NCBI RefSeq assembly: GCF_000800455.1
Contig: NZ_CP007456.1
Location: 1,240,001 to 1,304,000 of the forward strand
Length of the DNA stretch: 64,000 bases
Source of the DNA: Bifidobacterium catenulatum PV20-2
GTDB lineage: Bacteria > Actinomycetota > Actinomycetes > Actinomycetales > Bifidobacteriaceae
Direction of reading: 5' to 3'
Shown here: piece by piece, positions 17,163 to 23,718 of the stretch
Layout: the number at the start of each line of letters is the position of its first letter
How positions within the stretch are numbered: position 1 is the stretch's first letter
Position numbers and translations under genes: made by a program
Notes under the pieces: model-generated
The model's input: the letters and a program-made list of their open reading frames with translations, nothing else
Told to the model about the DNA's origin: nothing
The model's database searches: none

Positions 17163-17579
17163 TTATTGCCACAGGCCGAGGAATGCTGCGGCAATGAAAT
17201 CGAGAAGCGCAGCACCGACCAGAATCAATGCATATAGGTTGAAATAACTGCGCATCAATTTAAGTTTTGCAACATGAAGTTTCTCGTTTGTTGATTCAAA
17301 GTATTCCATCGATCCCGACACGACTTTTTCTATCGCAGGAAAGACCGCGCCAATGATGGCGAGCGACGAAGTCACGAGTGTAGCCTTTGCGCCGTCTTGC
17401 AGAATGGTGAATGAGAGAATCCCCACACCAATAGCTAATCCGATGGCGATGATTGCGTACCATGCTGCTGCTTTCCGAAGGGAGACTCGATCGGCTTCGT
17501 CTAGTTCTTCCCAGTTTGAAGCAGCGCCGAGAGATTGCTTAATCCAAAGATCATTCTGCTGCTGGTCGTTATTTTGCAT
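17163..17579 (-). CDS. three-helix membrane protein paired with HNH gene
   Basis: ATG 17579 begins a 138-residue protein; AAAGGGA lies upstream, and a longer form from 17600 is possible. It has a polar N-terminal segment (about 1-35), membrane helices at about 38-60 and 66-86, a charged amphipathic stretch (EKVVSGSMEYFESTNEKLH), and a third helix at about 113-134. The layout recalls small SLATT-like effector membrane proteins of bacterial conflict systems, which are thought to form pores. No motif proves this. It precedes the HNH gene by 19 bases, so the pair is co-transcribed. Confidence 0.6.
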   Translation of the reverse strand: MQNNDQQQNDLWIKQSLGAASNWEELDEADRVSLRKAAAWYAIIAIGLAIGVGILSFTILQDGAKATLVTSSLAIIGAVFPAIEKVVSGSMEYFESTNEKLHVAKLKLMRSYFNLYALILVGAALLDFIAAAFLGLWQ

Positions 17580-17764
17580 TCTTTTCCCTTTCCCGGGCAT
17601 CTTTTGGCGAATACTATAGCGTCTTGATTTACCTATTTCTGTAAGTATGCTGAACGAATGCTGTGTGAATTTGTCCGCCGCTGATTCCACGGGACTGCAC
17701 GAGGATGGCCGTATGCGTAGGCATGGCGGTGGGCCGTGCCGTTCCTGTGCGGAGGAGTGCGGCT

Positions 17765-17971
17765 GTGGATTTGATGAACCAGGTGCTGGAGTTGTTCGTG
17801 AAGTTCGCGACGATTGGCGGTGGCTTGTGGCTGGTGTGGGGCGCGGTGACATTCGGTGGTGGTTTGAAGGATCATAACGGGCCGCAGACGCAGTCGGGCC
17901 TGTGGCAGATCGTGGGCGGCGGCATGATTATCGCGGCGGCGCAGATCTTCAGCGCCGTGGCGTTGGGCTGA
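17765..17971 (+). CDS. Maff2-family element membrane protein
   Basis: GTG 17765, eight bases after GGAGGA, starts a 68-residue protein. It has two hydrophobic helices (about residues 12-29 and 48-66) around a glycine-rich loop, with the pattern TIGGGLWLVWGAVTFGGGLK and then GLWQIVGGGMII. This matches the Maff2 family of small membrane proteins encoded beside TrbL in integrative conjugative elements. It is thought to belong to the mating channel. Here it survives just upstream of a broken trbL. The DNA before it (17640-17760) has no gene and is probably the scar of the insertion of the HNH pair. Confidence 0.75.
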   Translation: MDLMNQVLELFVKFATIGGGLWLVWGAVTFGGGLKDHNGPQTQSGLWQIVGGGMIIAAAQIFSAVALG

Positions 17972-17999
17972 GCCGGCTTGAGGCATCGGGGATCCCGGG

Positions 18000-18245
18000 A
18001 TGGAGGATTTCATCGTTGCGATGCTCAACATGATCGGGGCGGTGGCGCCGGTTCGATAGCCACTGGCATGCTGTCGCAGGGGCCGGAGACGTGGAATCCG
18101 GCGCTTTACCAGTTGGCCGTGAACGTGCATGACGTGGCGGTCAAGCCGTTGACCTCGGTGTTTCTGGCGGTGGTGTTTACCTTGGAGTTGGCGCGTAATT
18201 CCACGCGCATCGAGTCCGACCGCGAGTTGGGCGTGAAGATCGTGG
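18000..18245 (+). pseudogene. TrbL/VirB6-type conjugation membrane protein, frameshifted and truncated
   Basis: ATG 18000 opens MEDFIVAMLNMIG, then the frame runs into a TAG at 18057. The neighbouring frame, entered near 18036, reads on as GSIATGMLSQGPETWNP, then VAVKPLTSVFLAVVFTLEL and DRELGVKIVA, the typical N-terminus of element TrbL-like channel proteins. One base is missing in the GGGG stretch. At about 18245 the similarity stops because the DNA changes into antisense parB. Only about 75 of the usual several hundred residues remain, so the gene is dead twice over. Confidence 0.7.
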
Positions 18246-18825
18246 CGAGCCCTTCCTGCAAGTCCGGCCAAGCCTCGTAGTCGGCGATGGTCTCCCAATC
18301 CTCGATGGACAGCTGGGCCGCGCCCACATGTGAGCGCACATCATCGTCGATGGCCGCGACCTTGAGACGGCGGCGCAACAGCGACACCGAACGACCGGTC
18401 TTGCGCGCGGCCTCCTCGACGCTCGACCCCAAGCCCAACAATCCTTGGTAGCCATCGGCTTCCTCGACGACGGTCAGGTCGGTTCGCTGGCTGTTCTCGA
18501 CCAGCATCAGCTCGCGCTGTTCCCGTTCGTCCAGCTCGGCCACGACCGCCGGAACCCGTTCCAATCCCGCCAGTTTCGCGGCCGCCAGCCGCCGATGGCC
18601 GATGACCAGCGTGAACCGTCCCTCCGGCGCGGGCACGACCAGCAGGTTCTGTCGGATGCCTTGGGCGCGGATTGAATCGGCCAGCTCGCCCACATCGCCC
18701 ACGTCGCGGCGGGGATTCGCCGGATTCGGGTCGATAAGCGCCGTTTCGAGCATGACCACCCCGCCGGCGGCTGGCGCAAGGCCGGTGGTTTCATTGATGG
18801 CGGCGATGGTGTTTGCGGTTTCCAT
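18106..18825 (-). CDS. parB: ParB-like nuclease/partition protein, C-terminally truncated
   Basis: The ParB N-domain is intact: LIDPNPANPRRDVGD, then IRAQGIRQNLLVVP, the conserved GHRRLAAAKLAG and the arginine-rich binding box, followed by an HTH (SVEEAARKTGRSVSLLRRRL). ATG 18825 follows AAAGGA. After about residue 193 (near 18245) the sequence stops being ParB-like and is antisense to the trbL stub, so the C-terminal dimerisation part is lost. ParB would bind parS-like sites and work with ParA. It starts the minus-strand group that runs from the right end of the element. Confidence 0.75.
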   Translation of the reverse strand: METANTIAAINETTGLAPAAGGVVMLETALIDPNPANPRRDVGDVGELADSIRAQGIRQNLLVVPAPEGRFTLVIGHRRLAAAKLAGLERVPAVVAELDEREQRELMLVENSQRTDLTVVEEADGYQGLLGLGSSVEEAARKTGRSVSLLRRRLKVAAIDDDVRSHVGAAQLSIEDWETIADYEAWPDLQEGLATIFTPNSRSDSMRVELRANSKVNTTARNTEVNGLTATSCTFTANW

Positions 18826-18902
18826 GATGGGTTTCCTTTCGAAAAAGAGTTGTCTGAGTGATTGAAGTGGGAAGCGGCGGGCCGCCGGAATCATGTCGTT
18901 GT

Positions 18903-19517
18903 TCAGAGCGCCCAATCGGGCAGCATTCCGTGCTCGCAGGCCGTGACCACGAGGGCGGCCAGCGTGCATTCCTCGTCCGCCAGCAGGGCCTTGAGCCCCC
19001 ATTCCGCCGCGCGGCCGACATGGCCGGCCGACCACGACAGGTAGGCGCACACCGTCAGCAACTGGGCCCGCCTGCTCTGGGGCACGCGCTCGACGAACCC
19101 GGCGAGGATGTCCACCGCGAGGTCGAGGCGTGACGTGTCGGGCTTCTGGCCGGCGTGGAACCAACCCTCCAACACGCGCTCCAGCAGCGCCGTCGATTTC
19201 AGCGAATATCGTTCCTCGACCATGACGCGCAGTTGCTTCATGGAAACCTCCGGGCTGATTGCGGTCACGATAAGCGTGTCGCGAGAACGAAGGTCGGCGT
19301 CCAGCGTCACGGCCAACGCCAATTGCTCGCGGGCCGTGAAGCCCTCGCCTTTGCCAGCCAGCAGCCTGCGCCACTTCCTCAGCAAGGGCGTGAACCATTC
19401 GGCCGCCGCCTCACGCGGCCCCATATCGATGCGCGCCTGCCGGTATTCCTCGGCCAGTCGCTCCACCAGCCGCTCGTCGGCCGGACGCACTGGGGCAATG
19501 GTGCCAGTCATATCCAT
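18903..19517 (-). CDS. DUF4192-like protein
   Basis: The start ATG 19517 follows GGAAAGGACC. The 204-residue product matches the general pattern of the actinobacterial DUF4192 family: an early arginine-rich helical part, FTAREQLALAVTLDADLRSRDT in the middle, and a C-terminal block RRAQLLTVCAYLSWSAGHVG with AAEWGLKALLADE. The function of the family is unknown. It precedes parB in the same minus-strand operon (77 bases between them). DUF4192 genes are often found beside partition genes on actinobacterial elements, which supports the call. The exact family membership needs a profile search. Confidence 0.55.
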   Translation of the reverse strand: MDMTGTIAPVRPADERLVERLAEEYRQARIDMGPREAAAEWFTPLLRKWRRLLAGKGEGFTAREQLALAVTLDADLRSRDTLIVTAISPEVSMKQLRVMVEERYSLKSTALLERVLEGWFHAGQKPDTSRLDLAVDILAGFVERVPQSRRAQLLTVCAYLSWSAGHVGRAAEWGLKALLADEECTLAALVVTACEHGMLPDWAL

Positions 19518-19895
19518 CGGTCCTTTCCGTGGTGTCCGAACCCCCAAGTCCGCTTCCACGCGGCCCATGCCCGCGAGCCATGCGAGCGGCCAAGAGCAAT
19601 GTCATGCGCTGCAAGCGCATGGCCCAGGGCCGCGATCCGCCCGACGATGGAGGAGAGTATGTCGCGCAGCCCCGTCTGAAGCATTCTCTCCGCAATCAGC
19701 GGGCGTCACCCGACGACCACAGCCAAACGTCAATGTCGCTATGGTTGTTGCATGGCACGCAGATATGGAAAAGTCCCGGCGATTGTCGCCGGGGCCAAGT
19801 GTTTAGGAACTTTTCGACAGACCGCAGCCGCGTTGCTGTATCAGTCCCGCATCAATCAGCCGAAAACCGAATGACAGATGAATTGGTTCATCCGA
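19518..19895 (-). terminator. gene-free stretch with a hairpin
   Basis: No gene is supported in these 378 bases. The only clear structure is a hairpin at 19775-19793 (CCCGGCGA pairing with TCGCCGGG, three-base loop). Read on the minus strand it is followed by ACTTTTCC. It would terminate transcription from the nucleotidyltransferase gene to the right. Confidence 0.45.
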
Positions 19896-20561
19896 TCATA
19901 GGGATCGCATAACGGCTGAGCACCATTGCTGCAATGCCGAGTAATCCTCTTCTCGGGCTTCGCTAGGGTCGATGCTGTGCGCGAGCAGCATGCGCTCCGA
20001 TGGGTCGTCCAGAGCGGCAAGCAGTTCACACTTGGTCGGGACGAACACGCCGGCACGGACTGCGTGGACGATCTGCAAGGAGAAGAAGAACCCCTTGAGC
20101 ATGGCGCGTAAAGCGTCCAGACGGGCATCCGCAGACAGCTCCCGCGTCGTCAGATACGTGTGATTGGTCATGTGATAAAGGTTCGCCACGCTCACCCTCG
20201 CGCCCAGCCGGACATCGGCCGGACCATAGGCGGGAAGCAAAGCGCACAGGTTGCCATGCCAGACCTGGGTGCCATGCTCGAACTGCGCGAGCTCATAGGC
20301 GGGCCATGCGGCCAGTTCGTCGCGCCCGCAGGTGAAGCCGACGGCCTTGTCTCCCTCCGGCACCGTGCGCATCGCCTCGTGGAAGTGGTCAAGATCGGTC
20401 AGATCCACATGGTCGAGCACCACCAGCAAGTCGATGTCGCTGTCCGGCCGGACCTCGCCACGCAGATAACTACCCTGCAATCCCATGCACAGCAAGCGTT
20501 CGCCGAACGCCTCTCGCAATGCCGCCATCGCCAGCGGCTTCCATTCACCTAGATCAATCAT
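19896..20561 (-). CDS. nucleotidyltransferase-domain protein
   Basis: The N-terminal half is a DNA polymerase-beta-like nucleotidyltransferase fold: GSYLRGEVRPDSDIDLLVVL contains the GS and DxD metal-binding motif. The C-terminal half is helical with DALRAMLKGFFFSLQIVHAV and resembles HEPN-type or kanamycin-nucleotidyltransferase-like domains. ATG 20561 is chosen; a TTG at 20588 would add nine residues. It may add a nucleotide to a small molecule, as aminoglycoside nucleotidyltransferases do, or to a partner protein, as MNT antitoxins do. The sequence does not decide between these. It lies between DUF4192 and the integrase. Confidence 0.7.
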   Translation of the reverse strand: MIDLGEWKPLAMAALREAFGERLLCMGLQGSYLRGEVRPDSDIDLLVVLDHVDLTDLDHFHEAMRTVPEGDKAVGFTCGRDELAAWPAYELAQFEHGTQVWHGNLCALLPAYGPADVRLGARVSVANLYHMTNHTYLTTRELSADARLDALRAMLKGFFFSLQIVHAVRAGVFVPTKCELLAALDDPSERMLLAHSIDPSEAREEDYSALQQWCSAVMRSL

Positions 20562-20685
20562 CGTCAAACTCTCGCAATCATCAGCCAATGTTAAAAGGGC
20601 AAAGAAAGTTCAGTCTAGCAAAGAACAGTTCCCCGATTAGGCGTGCCGTCATCGCGGGATGCCTTGTCGGGGTACTGTCCGTCTT

Positions 20686-22050
20686 TCAGCTGGCCAGGTT
20701 GAGCTCGTCGATGGCTTGCTTGAAGTCCGCGATCATCCGGGTCAGTTCGCGCACCCTTTGCTCGGTGATATTGACGATGTCTTCCAAACTGTCCGTCGGC
20801 GTTCCCTCCGCATAGGCTTCCTGAAGGAACTCGTCGGCCAGTAGGTTGACGATTTGGCGTTGGTGCTCCGCGACGACGCGCTGGTAATGCTTGATGGCGA
20901 CCTTTTCGCTGGCGTGGCCTAGCTGGTTCATCACCTCGCGTAATGTGCCGCCCTTGAGCATCAGGAGGGTGGCGTGGCTGGCGCGCAGGTCGTGCAACAT
21001 CAGATCGGAGCGTCCTGCCTTCTTGCACGCCCGAGCGAACTGCGCCTCCAGCGTGGTCTGGCTCATGACTTTGACCCTTCTGGGCACGAACACCGGCGAA
21101 GTGGGGTCATCCAGATCGCAGAACGTGTGCAGGTGCTCGCGAATCATATCGACCAAGGCGTCCGGGATGGGAAGGTCCCGGACGCTGCGCCTGGTCTTGG
21201 TCTTGGCGAACCTTGCCTCTCCTCGATCCAGATGTCCCCGGTTGACCGATCTGCGCACACGCAGAACCTTGTTGTCCAGGTCGATGTCACCGACCTGCAG
21301 GCCGCAGAGTTCCCCGCATCGCAATCCGCCGGCAAGCGTGGAGAGGAACACCGTCAGCCGCGTGTAATCCGGCATGTTCTCGGCCAGCACGCGCAGTTGC
21401 TTGGGTGTGACCGGTGGTATGTCCTCCCTTGCGGAATCCGGCTCCGGCGGTATCGGAAAGATGAACGGATTGTCCTTAAGCAATGGCAGGGATCCATCCA
21501 GGCTCATGGTCGTGGCCGAGCGGAACACGGCCTTGAGCCGCATGCAGGCCCGTCGGAACGACCACTGCCCCTCGGGATGCGGGCCGTCATACCAGCTTTT
21601 GATATGTCTGGGCTTGATTTCCGTCAGGCGCAGCCCTTCGAACGCGGGCATGAAATGGGCGATGTCCAGGTACAGGTTGCGTCTGGTTCCTCCGGCTATC
21701 CGTTCGCCGTTGGGCAGCGTGTATTCGGCGGCCCATTGCTCGACATACTCCTTGAACATCATCTGGTTGGCTCGTTCCCGCCTCATGCGGTCACGGGGAT
21801 GAACCCACGTTTGGATGCCTTTGGTATGTAGATCGACCAGATGATGCTCGTTCTCCAACCACACATGAGCCTCGTGCTCCTGATGTGGCTTGAATTGCTT
21901 CTGCACCTTCTTGCCATGATCCACGGGGTTCGGATAACGAACCTGCCATGCGCTGAGGCTACCGGAATCGTCGTATCGGGGAATGACGGTACCCCATTGG
22001 CTACGCGGCTTGGACATGACTTTCCCCACTGGAATGTTAGTTTTTGGCAT
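20686..22050 (-). CDS. int: tyrosine recombinase (integrase)
   Basis: This site-specific recombinase catalyses insertion and excision of the element. All catalytic residues of the tyrosine family are present (numbering from ATG 22050): R244 in GGLRCGELCGL, the beta-hairpin lysine near 283, H353 and R356 in LHDLRASHATLL, H379 in LGHAS and the nucleophile Y389 in KHYQRV. The N-terminal part holds an arm-type and a SAM-like core-binding domain. A coiled C-terminal tail follows. AAGGGAG precedes ATG 22050. It is 454 residues long and appears intact, while nearly everything else in the element is damaged. The attachment site could not be located with confidence. Confidence 0.92.
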   Translation of the reverse strand: MPKTNIPVGKVMSKPRSQWGTVIPRYDDSGSLSAWQVRYPNPVDHGKKVQKQFKPHQEHEAHVWLENEHHLVDLHTKGIQTWVHPRDRMRRERANQMMFKEYVEQWAAEYTLPNGERIAGGTRRNLYLDIAHFMPAFEGLRLTEIKPRHIKSWYDGPHPEGQWSFRRACMRLKAVFRSATTMSLDGSLPLLKDNPFIFPIPPEPDSAREDIPPVTPKQLRVLAENMPDYTRLTVFLSTLAGGLRCGELCGLQVGDIDLDNKVLRVRRSVNRGHLDRGEARFAKTKTRRSVRDLPIPDALVDMIREHLHTFCDLDDPTSPVFVPRRVKVMSQTTLEAQFARACKKAGRSDLMLHDLRASHATLLMLKGGTLREVMNQLGHASEKVAIKHYQRVVAEHQRQIVNLLADEFLQEAYAEGTPTDSLEDIVNITEQRVRELTRMIADFKQAIDELNLAS

Positions 22051-22241
22051 GATTGCTCTCCCTTGAACAAAAAGTGCACCCAAATATGCACTTAAGGGAG
22101 ATTGAAGAAAACCTGCATATGCAGCTCAACACAAGGCGGCAAGTCTGCGCGATTTCGGTACGCGGCTAGAGCGTCCTTGGTTACTTCGGCTACGATAAAG
22201 CCAAGCCTAGGAACCTTGAAATACCGCCCAAGCTAGGGTGT

Positions 22242-22269
22242 TTGCGACGGTGCAACCCTATGCTATAGT
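22242..22269 (+). promoter_or_regulatory. promoter at the right end of the element
   Basis: TTGCGA (22242-22247), a 16-base spacer and TATAGT (22264-22269) with a TGC just before it form a good sigma-70-type promoter pointing right. An imperfect inverted repeat (TAGGGT at 22235 with ACCCTA at 22255) overlaps the -35 box and could be an operator. Confidence 0.6.
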
Positions 22270-22324
22270 GGCATCCAGAATTGAAGTTGAATCATGCACC
22301 ACTTCCGGAGAGGAGGTAGGGCGC

Positions 22325-22438
22325 ATGAGCGGTGATGTTGTTGCCCCCCCTTGGAGGGTGCGACGCGCAGGCGATTCAAGCGATTCGGCAGGCTACCGGT
22401 TTTACGCCTCGTGTGGAATAAACATGAAAGACATGTAG
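22325..22438 (+). CDS. putative 37-residue protein or untranslated RNA
   Basis: A 38-codon ORF starts at ATG 22325 behind a very strong ribosome-binding site (GGAGAGGAGG) and ends at 22438, eight bases before a strong terminator. Together with the promoter at 22242 this makes a complete transcription unit of about 215 bases. The product MSGDVVAPPWRVRRAGD... has no recognised motif. It could instead be a small RNA. It is the only thing between the integrase and tal, and whether it belongs to the element or the chromosome is unclear. Confidence 0.4.
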   Translation: MSGDVVAPPWRVRRAGDSSDSAGYRFYASCGINMKDM

Positions 22439-22445
22439 AACAATA

Positions 22446-22489
22446 AAAGAAGTTCCCCCTGCCAGAACTCTGGCAGGGGGAACTTCTTT
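22446..22489. terminator. bidirectional terminator between the small unit and tal
   Basis: AAAGAAGTTCCCCCTGCCA (22446-22464) pairs perfectly over 19 bp with 22471-22489, with a 6-base loop. A-tract and T-tract on either side make it active in both directions. It ends tal (minus) and the small unit at 22325 (plus). Confidence 0.9.
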
Positions 22490-22522
22490 AGCTTAAATCG
22501 CTCTAACGCCTAAGCAAGAAGC

Positions 22523-23626
22523 TCAGCCGTTGACACGGTCGATGCCGGCCTGGACGTCGGTGAGGACGGAATCCCAGGACTTGATGAAGGAAGCGACGCC
22601 GTCGGCTTCCAGCTTGTCAGTGACAGCCTTGAAGTCGATGCCCAGCTCAGCGAGCTTGGCCATGATGGCGTGGGACTCTTCGTAGGTGCCCTTGATGGTC
22701 GGGGCGCCGTTGCCGTGATCGGCGAGAGCGTTCAGGGTCTTCTCCGGCATGGTGTTCACGATGAGCGGAGCGACGAGCTCGTCAACGTAGACGCAATCGG
22801 AGTAGGCCGGGTTCTTGGTGCCAGTGGAGGCCCACAGCGGACGCTGCTTCTTGGCACCCTTGGCTTCGAGAGCAGCCCAACGCGGATCGTTGGCGAACTT
22901 GTTCTCGAACAGCTCGTAAGCGAGGCGAGCGTTGGCGATAGCGGCCTTGCCCTCGAGAGCCTTGGCCTCATCGGAGCCGATCTCCTCAAGCTTGTTGTCG
23001 ACGGCGGTGTCCACGCGGGACACGAAGAAGGAAGCGACGGAACCGATGTGCTTCAGGTCATGGCCGTTGGCGTCAGCCTGAGCGATGCCTTCGATGAAGG
23101 CGTCGATGACCTGCTCGTAACGCTCGAGCGAGAAGATCAGGGTGACGTTGACGGAGATGCCCTTGGCCAGGGTTGCGGTGATTGCCGGCAAGCCTTCGAG
23201 GGTTGCCGGGATCTTGATCATGGCGTTCGGACGGTTGACCTTCTCCCAGAGCTCGACAGCCTGCTTCTCAGTGGCTTCAGTCTCGTGGGCCAGACGCGGA
23301 TCAACTTCGATGGAGACGCGGCCATCGACGAAATCGGTGGCTTCGGCGATCTCACGGAAGATGTCGGTGGCGTTACGCACGTCGGTGGTGGTGAGCTCGC
23401 GGATAGCGGTCTCAACGTCAACCTTGCCGAGCTCCTTGAGCTGTGCATCGTACGGGCCGACCTGGCTCAGAGCCTTCTGGAAGATGGACGGGTTGGTGGT
23501 GACGCCAACGACGTTCTTGTCCTTGATGAGCTCCTGCAGGTTGCCGGACTCAATACGGGTGCGGGACAGGTCGTCCAGCCAGATCGAGACACCGGAGTCA
23601 GAGGTGCGCTGAGTTGCTTCAGTCAT
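22523..23626 (-). CDS. tal: transaldolase
   Basis: Transaldolase moves a dihydroxyacetone unit between sugar phosphates in the bifid shunt and pentose pathway. The 367-residue length and sequence fit the TalC/TalB type II family of actinobacteria. The Schiff-base lysine is K138 in MIKIPATLEGL, with the early motif GVTTNPSIF at 41-49 and DxD-like WLDDLSR at 16-22. ATG 23626 follows GGAGAAAAAC. It lies downstream of tkt with a terminator in between, so each may be made separately. High, uniform codon bias suggests strong expression, as expected for a central pathway enzyme. Confidence 0.97.
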   Translation of the reverse strand: MTEATQRTSDSGVSIWLDDLSRTRIESGNLQELIKDKNVVGVTTNPSIFQKALSQVGPYDAQLKELGKVDVETAIRELTTTDVRNATDIFREIAEATDFVDGRVSIEVDPRLAHETEATEKQAVELWEKVNRPNAMIKIPATLEGLPAITATLAKGISVNVTLIFSLERYEQVIDAFIEGIAQADANGHDLKHIGSVASFFVSRVDTAVDNKLEEIGSDEAKALEGKAAIANARLAYELFENKFANDPRWAALEAKGAKKQRPLWASTGTKNPAYSDCVYVDELVAPLIVNTMPEKTLNALADHGNGAPTIKGTYEESHAIMAKLAELGIDFKAVTDKLEADGVASFIKSWDSVLTDVQAGIDRVNG

Positions 23627-23675
23627 TGTTTTTCTCCTTGATACCTTTTTGGATCAAATCTTTATCTATTGTGCG

Positions 23676-23712
23676 GTAAAAGGGGAGAGGCACATGCATT
23701 GTGCCCCTCCCC
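23676..23712 (-). terminator. tkt terminator
   Basis: GGGGAGAGGCAC (23682-23693) pairs with GTGCCCCTCCCC (23701-23712) with one mismatch. Read on the minus strand it is followed by TTTTACC. It stands just after the tkt stop. Confidence 0.8.
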
Positions 23713-23718
23713 GTCGAA

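Larger units (their letters stand above)
4208..22270. mobile_element. decayed integrative (ICE/IME-type) element
   Basis: An 18-kb block separates the aminotransferase from tal. Its right end carries a tyrosine integrase pointing inward. It contains ParA, ParB, WhiB, a replication-type HTH protein, a Maff2 protein, a TrbL stub and a sortase-anchored adhesin, a set typical of actinobacterial integrative conjugative elements. No virB4, virD4 or relaxase gene is present, and trbL and parB are fused tail to tail near 18245. Mobility genes are therefore missing and it cannot transfer itself. The exact ends are not resolved: the left end lies between 4208 and about 4440, and the right end between about 22060 and 22440. 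Confidence 0.75.

Noticed and set aside
4211-22182. CCTTGGTT shared at 4211-4218 and 22175-22182 as attachment-site pair
   Set aside because: Eight bases plus two more after one mismatch is within chance for 18 kb of sequence. The repeat is not placed against the integrase in a convincing way, so I did not call it att.
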